Shown: positions 52,909 to 61,326 of the stretch, in pieces
How the letters are laid out: each line of letters starts with the position of its first letter
Position numbering within the stretch: the first letter of the stretch is position 1
From: Candidatus Methylopumilus universalis
GTDB lineage: Bacteria > Pseudomonadota > Gammaproteobacteria > Burkholderiales > Methylophilaceae
Direction: 5' to 3'
NCBI RefSeq assembly: GCF_006364435.1
Contig: NZ_CP040977.1
Coordinates: forward strand, 744,001-808,000
DNA: 64,000 nucleotides
Translations under genes and position numbers: made by a program
The notes under the pieces: model-generated
Seen by the model: the letters and a program-made list of their open reading frames with translations, nothing else
Databases searched by the model: none
Told to the model about the DNA's origin: nothing

Positions 52909-53319
52909 TTAAAATCTTTCTTTATCCATATCATCATTATAGGGTCCTTGTTTTACCTCGATAATCTCTGTATCTTCAAGCATTTCAAATCCATGCCCTC
53001 CTCGAGCCAGAAGTAGAACATCGCCTGCACTAAGAACTAAGGAGTCAAAAAAAATTTTATCCTCAGTATAGAAATTAACTTTGACTTTGCCAGATTTTAT
53101 AAATAATGTTTCCTGTGTAAGCAATATTTCTCTTTTTGTGATTTTATGAATATGAGGAGGAATAACATAGCCTTTTTTTCTATTCATGTAACCTAACTGC
53201 TGCGAGTAATTTTTAGGTGTAAAAAAAGCAATATCGTTGCTTTTGTAATCGCTTCTTAATATAATTGCGTAAGTTGTTGAGTTATAGTTAATAAAATTAA
53301 TATTAGGGATTTTTGACAT
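52909..53319 (-). CDS. Small cupin-fold protein
   Basis: 136 residues forming a single cupin. IPPHIHKITKREI carries the histidines of cupin motif 1, GKVKVNFYTEDK the next strand, and LSAGDVLLLARGGHGFEML motif 2 with a histidine, so a metal site is likely. Similar small cupins (WbuC-like) recur in O-antigen clusters without proven function; a sugar keto-isomerase is another possibility. It is divergent from the Sqd1-like gene with 101 bp between. Confidence 0.7.
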   Translation of the reverse strand: MSKIPNINFINYNSTTYAIILRSDYKSNDIAFFTPKNYSQQLGYMNRKKGYVIPPHIHKITKREILLTQETLFIKSGKVKVNFYTEDKIFFDSLVLSAGDVLLLARGGHGFEMLEDTEIIEVKQGPYNDDMDKERF

Positions 53320-53362
53320 TTTGACCCTTTCGTAAGAACTTAATTAATTACTTTTTTTAGAT

Positions 53363-53382
53363 ACTATCATTTATTTGATAGT
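53363..53382. promoter_or_regulatory. Palindrome between divergent cupin and Sqd1-like genes
   Basis: ACTATCA and TGATAGT form a perfect 7-bp inverted repeat around a 6-base centre. It lies midway in the 101-bp divergent intergenic region and lacks a following T tract in either direction, so an operator is more likely than a terminator. No known regulator site was recognised. Confidence 0.3.
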
Positions 53383-53420
53383 CCACCATTTATTTATTAT
53401 TAAGTATCAAGGAAAAAATA

Positions 53421-54581
53421 ATGAAAATTATAGTTCTTGGAGGAGATGGATTTTGCGGCTGGCCAACTTCTTTGCACCTTTCAAATTTGGGGCATGAAAT
53501 AACAATTATTGACAATCTTTCTAGAAGAAAAATTGATATAGATTTAGAAACAAATTCCTTAACTCCGATTAAACCAATTCATAGGAGAATAAAAACCTGG
53601 GAAGAAATGACTTCTAAAAAAATTAATTTTTTAAATATTAATGTTGCAACAGATTATGAATTAATTAAAAAAGCGATCGCAGACGTCAGCCCTAATGCAA
53701 TAATTCATTTTGCTGAACAACGCTCAGCACCTTATTCAATGATATCAGCAACAACAAAGAGATATACCGTCAATAATAATGTGAATGCAACACACAATAT
53801 CTTAGCTGCTATAAGCGAACTTAAAAAAGATATTCATCTAATTCACCTTGGCACAATGGGCGTTTATGGCTACGGTCAAACTGGAGAGAATCCAATCCCT
53901 GAGGGATATTTAGAAATTAAAATTGATCAACCTGATGGAAGTCAGGTCAGCAAAGAAATTCTTTATCCTGCGGCGCCTGGGAGCATTTATCATACAACAA
54001 AAACACTCGATGCACTTCTTTTCTACTTTTACAACAAAAATGATAATTTAAGGATCACTGATCTTCATCAAGGCATCGTGTGGGGTACAAATACATTCGA
54101 AACAAACCTCCATGAAGATTTAATTAATAGATTTGATTATGATGGTGATTATGGAACAGTTTTAAATCGTTTTTTAATGCAGTCTGCAATAAATCACCCA
54201 CTAACCGTTCATGGTTCGGGCAATCAAACAAGAGCCTTTATTCACATTCAAGACTCTGTTAAGTGTATAGAAATAGCCTTAAACAACCCTCCTCAGGCGC
54301 AAGATAAAGTACAAATTTTTAATCAAATGTCGGAATCTAAAAAGCTGATTGATCTAGCAAATATAGTTTCAAAATTGACAGGCGCAGAAATTTTACTATT
54401 AAACAACCCAAGAAACGAAGCTGACTGCAACGAATTAAATGTGATAAATACTAAATTTATTGGTTATGGGCTGTCCCCACTTAAATTGAGCGAAAATTTG
54501 ATGTACGAAGTTACTGAAATTACTAAAAAATTTACCCACAGAATAAACAAAGATAAGATTTTAGCAAAAGCTAAATGGTAA
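53421..54581 (+). CDS. sqdB: UDP-sulfoquinovose synthase-like NAD-dependent enzyme
   Basis: 386 residues matching the Sqd1/SqdB family from end to end as I remember it. Landmarks are GGDGFCGWPTSLHLS, the RRKIDID and NSLTPI segment, HFAEQRSAPYSMI, LGTMGVYG, YHTTK (the Tyr and Lys of the catalytic pair), TDLHQGIVWG, RFDYDGDYGTVLNRF and HPLTVHGSGNQTR. Family members make UDP-sulfoquinovose from UDP-glucose and sulfite. It starts a four-gene plus-strand operon with a glycosyltransferase. No sulfolipid synthase gene is near, so the sugar may go into the glycan. A related non-sulfonated product cannot be excluded. Confidence 0.82.
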   Translation: MKIIVLGGDGFCGWPTSLHLSNLGHEITIIDNLSRRKIDIDLETNSLTPIKPIHRRIKTWEEMTSKKINFLNINVATDYELIKKAIADVSPNAIIHFAEQRSAPYSMISATTKRYTVNNNVNATHNILAAISELKKDIHLIHLGTMGVYGYGQTGENPIPEGYLEIKIDQPDGSQVSKEILYPAAPGSIYHTTKTLDALLFYFYNKNDNLRITDLHQGIVWGTNTFETNLHEDLINRFDYDGDYGTVLNRFLMQSAINHPLTVHGSGNQTRAFIHIQDSVKCIEIALNNPPQAQDKVQIFNQMSESKKLIDLANIVSKLTGAEILLLNNPRNEADCNELNVINTKFIGYGLSPLKLSENLMYEVTEITKKFTHRINKDKILAKAKW

Positions 54582-55498
54582 TAAGAACTATTCCGGTTTT
54601 ATTTTTTTGCTTTAACAGACCATACCACGCTCAAAAGTGCCTAAAATCCCTCAAAAAAAATTATAAATCTCATGAAATTACACTGTACATATTTATAGAT
54701 GGGCCCAGAAATAGCGATGACCAAAAAAAATTATTAAAAATGGAAAAATTAGCTTTAGGGCAAACCTGGTGTAAAGCCCTATATATAAAAAAGCAAAAAG
54801 AAAATATAGGATGCGCTAAGTCCGTTATAAAGGAAACGTCATCAATTTTAAAAAAATATAAAGCTGCAATAATTTTAGAAGATGATAATTATCTAAGTCC
54901 ATACTTCTATGACTATTTAACAACAGCCCTAAGGATGTATGCTGAAGACATAAGAGTAATGGAAATAAGTGGTTACAGATATCCCTGTGCCACCAAAGAT
55001 AAAAGTTCATTGTTTATAAATGGCTCTGCTGGGTGGGGTTGGGGAACATGGGCGCGAGCATGGTCTAAATATGAAATGAATGGAATAATGTTAAAAAACA
55101 AGATTCTTAAAGATAAAAATTATATTAACAATTTTACTTACGGGAAAACTCTTAATGCAATTGAATTGCTTGATAAACAAATAAATAAAGAAATTGGGGG
55201 TTGGGATATATTATGGCATGGAACAATAGTGATAAATAATGGGCTGACTTTAATACCAGCAAAATCATTAGTTAGAAATATAGGACACGACGGATCGGGT
55301 ACAAATTCAGGGATAACAAAAAAGTGGGATGTTAAGCTAAGCAAAAATAAAATTGAAGATTACCCAGACACAATTTCACCTAACGAAACCTTTCAAATAG
55401 CTTTAAAAAAATACTTTTACACTACAAATCGATCATTTAAACATTACATTCTAAATCAAATAACAAGAATATCTAAAAATTGGCAAAGATCGCTATAA
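54575..55498 (+). CDS. GT2/HlpA-like glycosyltransferase
   Basis: 307-residue GT-A type protein. PVLFFCFNRPYHAQKCLKSL starts the fold, IILEDDNYLSPYFYDYL carries the metal-binding EDD, and GSAGWGWGTWARAW is a hallmark of the subfamily sometimes labelled HlpA-like or sugar transferase. It overlaps the SqdB-like gene by 7 bp and the next gene by 19 bp. Being coupled to SqdB suggests it uses that sugar nucleotide; this is inference. Confidence 0.8.
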   Translation: MVIRTIPVLFFCFNRPYHAQKCLKSLKKNYKSHEITLYIFIDGPRNSDDQKKLLKMEKLALGQTWCKALYIKKQKENIGCAKSVIKETSSILKKYKAAIILEDDNYLSPYFYDYLTTALRMYAEDIRVMEISGYRYPCATKDKSSLFINGSAGWGWGTWARAWSKYEMNGIMLKNKILKDKNYINNFTYGKTLNAIELLDKQINKEIGGWDILWHGTIVINNGLTLIPAKSLVRNIGHDGSGTNSGITKKWDVKLSKNKIEDYPDTISPNETFQIALKKYFYTTNRSFKHYILNQITRISKNWQRSL

Positions 55499-56502
55499 TA
55501 GGCGCAGGCATTTATGGCTCAACGATTGCTATATCGCTAGCAAAACAAGGGATGTATGTTGATCTTTTTGACCCAAATGGCGTTTTAAATCAAACATCAT
55601 CAATTAACCAATTTAGAGTTCATGCAGGTTATCATTATCCTAGAAGCACTGAAACAATAGACGAAATTCAAAGCTCAAGAATATCTTTTAAAAAAATTTA
55701 TAAAAATGCAATCTTTAAAGCAAAAAAACATATATACGCAATCCCATTTAAAGACACCAAAATAAACTGTACCCAATACGAACAAATATTAAATGATCAC
55801 AATTTAAGTTACAAAATAATTAAATCGAGAATTTTTGATAAAGCAAAAATTGAGCAAGCATATGAGGTTGAAGAAGAGCTCTACGATCCAGATCTTCTCA
55901 GAAAAATCATCTCGCATAAAATAAATAAATTTAATATAAATCTAAAGTATCAAAAATATAAAGATGACTTCAAAAACGATTATGATTTCATAGTATGGTG
56001 TACATATGGATTTAACTATCCGGATAAAAAATTAAATATAAAATATTCACTAGTGGAAAAATGTTATTTTAAGCCCCCAAGCAATTTAGAGGGTTTGTCT
56101 GTAGTAATTATTGACGGGCCATTTACGGCTTTTGACACAACAATTAATAATAAAGTTTGTATTTTTGGATCTGCAAAATATACAAATATAAAATCTTTTT
56201 CTATGCTACCAAGCAATTATGAATTAAAAAAATATCGAGATTACTTGAATAAGCCTTTTCTAATAAAATCAGAAAAATCAAATTTTCAAATCCTAAAAGA
56301 GCATGGATCAGAATTTATCCCGAAATTGAGGAATGCAGAATATTTAGGATCTAAATTTACATTTAGAGTTACAGAAAATAACCCTAATAAAGATAATCGA
56401 ATTCTACATATAGATAAATGCAATAATGAAATTTATGTGTTCTCTGGGAAAATTGTATCCTGCATTAAAGCAGCTAATGAAATCAAAAAACTTTTACTAT
56501 AA
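55480..56502 (+). CDS. FAD-dependent oxidoreductase (DAO family), TTG start
   Basis: 340 residues opening directly with the Rossmann FAD fingerprint IIGAGIYGSTIAISLAKQG, then NQFRVHAGYHYPRS, a pattern of DAO-type oxidases in surface-polysaccharide clusters. The only possible start is TTG at 55480: a TAA stop lies two codons upstream at 55474. No Shine-Dalgarno is apparent, and the start lies 19 bp inside the preceding gene, so translational coupling is likely. The substrate may be the amino or hydroxyl group of a sugar nucleotide. Function unproven. Confidence 0.75.
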   Translation: MAKIAIIGAGIYGSTIAISLAKQGMYVDLFDPNGVLNQTSSINQFRVHAGYHYPRSTETIDEIQSSRISFKKIYKNAIFKAKKHIYAIPFKDTKINCTQYEQILNDHNLSYKIIKSRIFDKAKIEQAYEVEEELYDPDLLRKIISHKINKFNINLKYQKYKDDFKNDYDFIVWCTYGFNYPDKKLNIKYSLVEKCYFKPPSNLEGLSVVIIDGPFTAFDTTINNKVCIFGSAKYTNIKSFSMLPSNYELKKYRDYLNKPFLIKSEKSNFQILKEHGSEFIPKLRNAEYLGSKFTFRVTENNPNKDNRILHIDKCNNEIYVFSGKIVSCIKAANEIKKLLL

Positions 56503-56505
56503 ATC

Positions 56506-57273
56506 ATGGAAACATATAAATACGCCATTATTGGTCACGGAAACTGGGGATTAAAAGTAAGAAATTGTCTTTTAAAAATGGGAAGAGATGTTGCATTTTT
56601 AAAAAAAACAAGAATTAACGTAAATGAGGAAATAAAAAATTTTCAAGAAAGAATGGAAGATAAATTCTCAAAAACCTCAGCAAATGTCATTTGGCTTTGC
56701 ACTCCACCATCAGACATAAGAGATGTGTTAATAATTGCAGCAATTAAAAATAATAAAAAAATAATTGTTGAAAAGCCGTGGGTAACGAACAAAATAAGAT
56801 CTCATCACATAACAAAATTATGCAAAGAAAATAAAATTAATATATTTTTAACTCTACAATATTTGTTTATTAAAAAATTTTCACAGGTAAATTTAAATAG
56901 ATTTAATAAAAAAAAATACTATTTTGAGGGAACATTCAATACAAAAAAAGAAAACCCAAGGATTGATGCAAAGTTAAACCTTGGTTTTCATTTAATTTCT
57001 ATTCATCAGAATTTTTTTAAAAATACAAAAATTAGAAAGATTAATACTTCGTATAATTCAATTAATCAAAGATCAATTAAAATTTATTCAAAAAATGAAT
57101 TAATTTTTGAGTGTGACTTCACTAAAAATAAAGAACCTATTCTTGAAAGATATATTTTACATTTTGAAGATGAGTCAAAAAAATTAATTTTAAACATAGA
57201 ATTTTATTCTAGGATATACAAATTAATTAATCAACTGCATGCGAAAGAATCGTCAATGGTAAAATTATTGTAA
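56506..57273 (+). CDS. Gfo/Idh/MocA-like oxidoreductase
   Basis: 255 residues with N-terminal NAD(P)-binding IIGHGNWGLKVRNCLLKMG and the family lysine motif IVEKPWVTN. It is shorter than typical members (about 330), with a reduced C-terminal domain, yet reads without interruption. It follows the FAD oxidoreductase by 3 nt and ends the SqdB-like operon. Oxidation or reduction of a sugar nucleotide is likely. Confidence 0.78.
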   Translation: METYKYAIIGHGNWGLKVRNCLLKMGRDVAFLKKTRINVNEEIKNFQERMEDKFSKTSANVIWLCTPPSDIRDVLIIAAIKNNKKIIVEKPWVTNKIRSHHITKLCKENKINIFLTLQYLFIKKFSQVNLNRFNKKKYYFEGTFNTKKENPRIDAKLNLGFHLISIHQNFFKNTKIRKINTSYNSINQRSIKIYSKNELIFECDFTKNKEPILERYILHFEDESKKLILNIEFYSRIYKLINQLHAKESSMVKLL

Positions 57274-57409
57274 GATCTTTGTGTGCAAATAAAAATTTAT
57301 AGAATACAAATTAAATACAAATAGCCCCAATAAATTACAATTCCTCTATTATTTCTAGTAAATAGCTATCTAAAAACTATAATGAAATTTATAAACTTCG
57401 CTCGCACAT

Positions 57410-57434
57410 AAAGCAAAGTAGTAAAAGCAAAGTA
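57410..57434. repeat. Two-copy 11-bp direct repeat
   Basis: AAAGCAAAGTA occurs at 57410-57420 and again at 57424-57434, with a 14-bp period. A related GCAAAGTAAAAT-like stretch follows. Only two clear copies exist, so this is not an array. Confidence 0.5.
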
Positions 57435-57435
57435 A

Positions 57436-57458
57436 AATAATACAAGGCTTGTATTATT
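57436..57458. repeat. 11-bp perfect palindrome, possible bidirectional terminator or processing hairpin
   Basis: AATAATACAAG and CTTGTATTATT flank a single G. As RNA it could form a 9-bp stem with a 5-nt loop. It lies between two convergent transcripts, where a shared terminator is expected, but it lacks GC content and a T tract. Confidence 0.4.
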
Positions 57459-57621
57459 GCTATTAAGTCGAAGTAAAATCGAAATAACAAATTACTTCAA
57501 AGCAGAAAATAACTTGAGAATTATTTTAGAAAGGCCAAAAAAAAGTTTTTCTTAAATTAGAAAAAAATAATTTAAAAAAAATATTATCATTAATTTAGTC
57601 CGATTTTGTAGCCAAAGATTT

Positions 57622-58986
57622 TTACAGTTTAGGGTATAAAGCATTCCTAAGAATAAAAAGTCTGAGAAATAAGCCCATCAATACGAACTGAAAAATTCTT
57701 AATGGCGAAAATATTGGCAGATCCTGATAGAATAAGAAAAAAATAACAAAAATAATGGCACCATTTACCTTAAAAAATCTTTTATTTAAAAGGTAAAATA
57801 TAACTATTACACTTATGGCTCCAATGTATCCTGCTTCGACAAATAACTGCAATATATAAAAATTTAAAACATATAGTACGTTGCTATTATCGGTAAGTAA
57901 ATTTACTTTATGCATTGAAGTGTACACAGATAAGTTATTAAATCCTATACCAAAAGAATTATTTGCTAACACATCAAGTCCAGTAAAGATTTTATAGGCT
58001 CTATATTTAAGACTCGCGTCTAAAGTATGGTCAGATATTGAAACAAAAAGATTTAAAGAATGTTTAAGTCTATCCATCGAAATCAAAATAAAAGGAAGTA
58101 ATAAAACAGAAAATAGGTATTTATATATAATTTTTACTCGTAAGTTATACAATTCAAATAAAATAAAAGAAATTAAGAAAATATTAACATATAAGGATCT
58201 AGCTATTATTATCCCAAATATTAAAATTAAAAAAAATAAGAATTGTGATTTCCTTTGGATTTTTATTACACCTTTTTTTACTAGCGAATAGTTTAGCAAA
58301 AAAATTACAGTTAAAATAAAAGCAAAGTGTGAAGGCTCTTTGAAAATTGAAGTTGCCCTATATATACCGTCATCATAATGAATTGCAGAGTAACCAATCA
58401 AACTAGGATTATTAAAAAAAAGAATTGCCCCATAGCTGCAGGAGGGTGATCTACATCCAGTATTGAATATAATAAACTGATAAATGCCATAAAAAACTAG
58501 AATAATTGCAACTGAATTTATGAATTTAAATTGATTCAGGGCTTCTCGCACATTTAACTTGTCATAGATTTTTTCTATTGATGCCAAAATAAAAATCATC
58601 AATAATAGTTGTAGCAATCCTTTCAAGTGCAAGGAAAGTGAAAAAAAATCGCTATAAAAAAAACCTACTGAGCTGAAAAGAAAAATGATAAAAGATTTTA
58701 AACCTAAGCTAAAAAATTCCTTTTTTGATACATGAATTAAAGATAAAGAGATGAGTAATATTTGACCGAGCGTGTCCAATCTAAGTATTGAAGGCGGATA
58801 TATGTCTTTTGGATTTTCAACTAAAGATACTCCATTAAAGAATTCACTGAATATTACGTGGCCATTATTAAATGACAAAATACTAATTCCTGGAAATAGT
58901 AAAGTTAGCAATGAAATACTAATTAATATATTTACCACCCTAGAATTGAGTTTTCTTTTCAAGGCACCTAAAATATTTATACTCAT
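57622..58986 (-). CDS. wzy: O-antigen polymerase-like membrane protein (Wzy candidate)
   Basis: 454 residues and about a dozen hydrophobic segments. A large extracytoplasmic loop in the middle contains NTGCRSPSCSYGAI and YRATSIFKEPSHFAFIL; the EPSHFA-type segment is common in Wzy/O-antigen ligase proteins. Near the C-terminus comes LANNSFGIGFNNLSVY. I chose ATG at 58986 over TTG at 58995. Its place beside galE and a Wzx flippase supports Wzy. WaaL-type ligase is the main alternative. Confidence 0.7.
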   Translation of the reverse strand: MSINILGALKRKLNSRVVNILISISLLTLLFPGISILSFNNGHVIFSEFFNGVSLVENPKDIYPPSILRLDTLGQILLISLSLIHVSKKEFFSLGLKSFIIFLFSSVGFFYSDFFSLSLHLKGLLQLLLMIFILASIEKIYDKLNVREALNQFKFINSVAIILVFYGIYQFIIFNTGCRSPSCSYGAILFFNNPSLIGYSAIHYDDGIYRATSIFKEPSHFAFILTVIFLLNYSLVKKGVIKIQRKSQFLFFLILIFGIIIARSLYVNIFLISFILFELYNLRVKIIYKYLFSVLLLPFILISMDRLKHSLNLFVSISDHTLDASLKYRAYKIFTGLDVLANNSFGIGFNNLSVYTSMHKVNLLTDNSNVLYVLNFYILQLFVEAGYIGAISVIVIFYLLNKRFFKVNGAIIFVIFFLFYQDLPIFSPLRIFQFVLMGLFLRLFILRNALYPKL

Positions 58987-59028
58987 ATTTAACAATTCTT
59001 AATAGTCTGCTTCAAGGTATTAAATCTT

Positions 59029-60024
59029 TCACTTCATCTGAAGGGAATTGAATGAGTCAATGCACATTTCTTCTAAGCTTCGAGAAGACTTCCAGCCCAA
59101 TAGCTTTAAAGCTTTTTCAGCACTTGCGTAAACAATAGCAAGATCGCCTTTACGACGCCCTGAAAACTTAGTGGGAATTTTTGTGCCTGTAGAATAAGCA
59201 AATGTTTTAACTAGCTCAAGAATTGATATTCCAAATCCTGTGCCCAAATTAATAGCCACATAACCATTATTTGCTTGAGAGTAGTTTAGCGCGGCTAAAT
59301 GCCCTTCGGCTAAATCAGAAACGTGAACAAAATCTCGAATACATGTTCCGTCATTAGTTGGATAATCGCTGCCATAAATTTCAAGGTAATCTCTTTTTGC
59401 TCTTGCAACACTTAAAATCAAAGGCATAATGTTTGTGGCGGGAGTTCTTGGGTTTTCTCCCAAAAGCCTGGATCTATGGGCCCCGATAGGATTAAAATAT
59501 CTCAGAGAAACAATACTCCAATTTGAGTTTGCATGCGAAATATCAAAGCATATGTCTTCAATAATTGATTTAGACTTAGAGTAAACATTGCTGGGGTTTT
59601 TTTTAAAGTTTTCGAACAACGGAGAATTTTCTTCTTCGCCGTAAACTGAAGCTGAGGAAGAAAAAATTAGATTACTAACACCAAATTCAGACATCACATG
59701 CAGTAAATTAGTCGTAGAATTTAAATTATGATAATAGTATTTTAATGGATCATAAAATGACTCAGTAATTGATTTTAACCCAGCGAGATGAATAACAGAA
59801 GATACGTTATTTTCAATAAATATATTTCTGACCATGCCAACATCCAATAAACTAGACTGATAAAACTTAGGAACAGTCCCTGAAATTTTCGAAATAGAAA
59901 TTAGCACCTCTTTTTTACTGTTTGATAAATCATCTAAAATAATAATATCGTGACCTTTTTCTATTAATGTCACGCTCACATGGCTTCCAATATATCCAAG
60001 CCCTCCTGTGACAAGAATGCTCAT
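59029..60024 (-). CDS. galE: UDP-glucose 4-epimerase
   Basis: Extended short-chain dehydrogenase, 331 residues, interconverting UDP-glucose and UDP-galactose. NAD-binding VTGGLGYIGSHVSVTL, SSSASVYGEEE, active-site NVYSKSKSIIEDI, RYFNPIGAH, and C-terminal RKGDLAIVYASAEKALKLLGW are typical. It overlaps the wzx stop by 4 bp. UDP-N-acetyl sugars may be used as well. Confidence 0.94.
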   Translation of the reverse strand: MSILVTGGLGYIGSHVSVTLIEKGHDIIILDDLSNSKKEVLISISKISGTVPKFYQSSLLDVGMVRNIFIENNVSSVIHLAGLKSITESFYDPLKYYYHNLNSTTNLLHVMSEFGVSNLIFSSSASVYGEEENSPLFENFKKNPSNVYSKSKSIIEDICFDISHANSNWSIVSLRYFNPIGAHRSRLLGENPRTPATNIMPLILSVARAKRDYLEIYGSDYPTNDGTCIRDFVHVSDLAEGHLAALNYSQANNGYVAINLGTGFGISILELVKTFAYSTGTKIPTKFSGRRKGDLAIVYASAEKALKLLGWKSSRSLEEMCIDSFNSLQMK

Positions 60025-61319
60025 ACTAATTTCCTAAAATACATAGTAAAAAACAAAATTGATATGCAAGAGCTTACAATAATACTAATTTCAAAATCAT
60101 AAAAATTAATCATTAAAAACTTTACAGAAAAAATTAAAATGCTAAAAAATAAAATTGGCAACGAATTTCTCAGAATTAAAGTTGAAGCGCCATGAACAAC
60201 AATAAAATAGAGTGTAATCACCTCTAAAATAGATCTTAAGGCAAAAGCTGAATACATACTATCTGAAATATAATGTTTATCATTTGATAAAATCAAACCT
60301 AACGTATTGATAGAAAAATACAAAAAAAAGATCATACAAAGAGTATAAAATACATTAAATGATTTTAAAAAGCTTTTTGTTCTTAGGTACGTAATATTAT
60401 TGTTAACTTTACTAAAGGCGATTTGCCCCCAAAACTGATTATTTATTAAATAAAGCGGCTGAATAACAATTTGAAAGATTCGCTGGCAAAGATTAAAGCC
60501 TACTAGTCCAAATATTCCATAATATTTAATAGCTATAAAATAGTCGCCCGTTATTAGAATCACATAAGCTAAAGTACTCACAAGATAGGGAAATGAATTA
60601 ACTAAAATTTTCTTTGTAGTTTTAAAATTACTTAAATTCAAGAAATTTCTAAAAAGCTTTTGCCTAAAATTAAATTTGATAAAAAGTATAAGATTAACGA
60701 AAATAGGCACAATAAGATTTAATAATAAAAGTAATGTGATATTTAGTTTAAAACTATAAAAATTTGATAAAAATAAAAAAATCATAGTCAAAAGATACCC
60801 GCAGATGCTATATATGTGGAGATAATGCATCTTTAATTGACCAAATAGTATCCTTTCAAAACCATTTGTTATCATCGAAAAGGAAGATAGTATGATAAAT
60901 ATTAAGTACGTAGAATTAAAAATTTCAGTGTACATTTCACCCTGACTTGAAATTATTTTTTTTATTAAGTAGGCCTTAAAGCTATATAAAATCAAGAAAT
61001 AGGAAATGGCTATTACGGCTAAGCAAATAATAATGTTTACTGCCATCTTATCCAAACGGAATCTATTTGCCTTGGTTGAAACATAGTTAGCAAAAAAACT
61101 GTTTATTCCAAGATCCGCAAATAAAAATAAACCGGAAAGACCTGTTAAGGTAAGCCAAAAAGAAATTTGCGACTGATCCAAATATTTACTTGATAAATAA
61201 ATGGACAGAAAAACAGTTATTATCTGAAGTAATTTCGAAAATAAACTTAGGATAATTGAATTATTGTGTTTGCGATTCCATATATGGGTATAAAATATAA
61301 ATTGCTTAAAATTTTTCAT
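60021..61319 (-). CDS. wzx: Wzx-like polysaccharide flippase
   Basis: 432 residues with about twelve hydrophobic segments and the MOP/PST-family N-terminal region (SLFSKLLQIITVFLSIYL, FADLGINSFFANYVS). It would move undecaprenyl-linked repeat units to the periplasm. The start is separated from the divergent methyltransferase start by only 7 nt of A/T with no ribosome-binding site. It is the second flippase of the island after the PglK-like ABC protein. Confidence 0.82.
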   Translation of the reverse strand: MKNFKQFIFYTHIWNRKHNNSIILSLFSKLLQIITVFLSIYLSSKYLDQSQISFWLTLTGLSGLFLFADLGINSFFANYVSTKANRFRLDKMAVNIIICLAVIAISYFLILYSFKAYLIKKIISSQGEMYTEIFNSTYLIFIILSSFSMITNGFERILFGQLKMHYLHIYSICGYLLTMIFLFLSNFYSFKLNITLLLLLNLIVPIFVNLILFIKFNFRQKLFRNFLNLSNFKTTKKILVNSFPYLVSTLAYVILITGDYFIAIKYYGIFGLVGFNLCQRIFQIVIQPLYLINNQFWGQIAFSKVNNNITYLRTKSFLKSFNVFYTLCMIFFLYFSINTLGLILSNDKHYISDSMYSAFALRSILEVITLYFIVVHGASTLILRNSLPILFFSILIFSVKFLMINFYDFEISIIVSSCISILFFTMYFRKLV

Positions 61320-61326
61320 AAAAAAA

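Larger units (their letters stand above)
57274..57621. other. Noncoding convergent intergenic region with repeats
   Basis: 348 bp between the ends of the plus-strand operon and the minus-strand polymerase gene. I see no gene in it. It is extremely AT-rich and contains AAAGCAAAGTA twice (57410-57420, 57424-57434) and an 11-bp palindrome at 57436-57458. Confidence 0.6.

Noticed and set aside
57410-57434. CRISPR-like array
   Set aside because: Only two 11-bp copies, 3-bp spacer and no cas genes.
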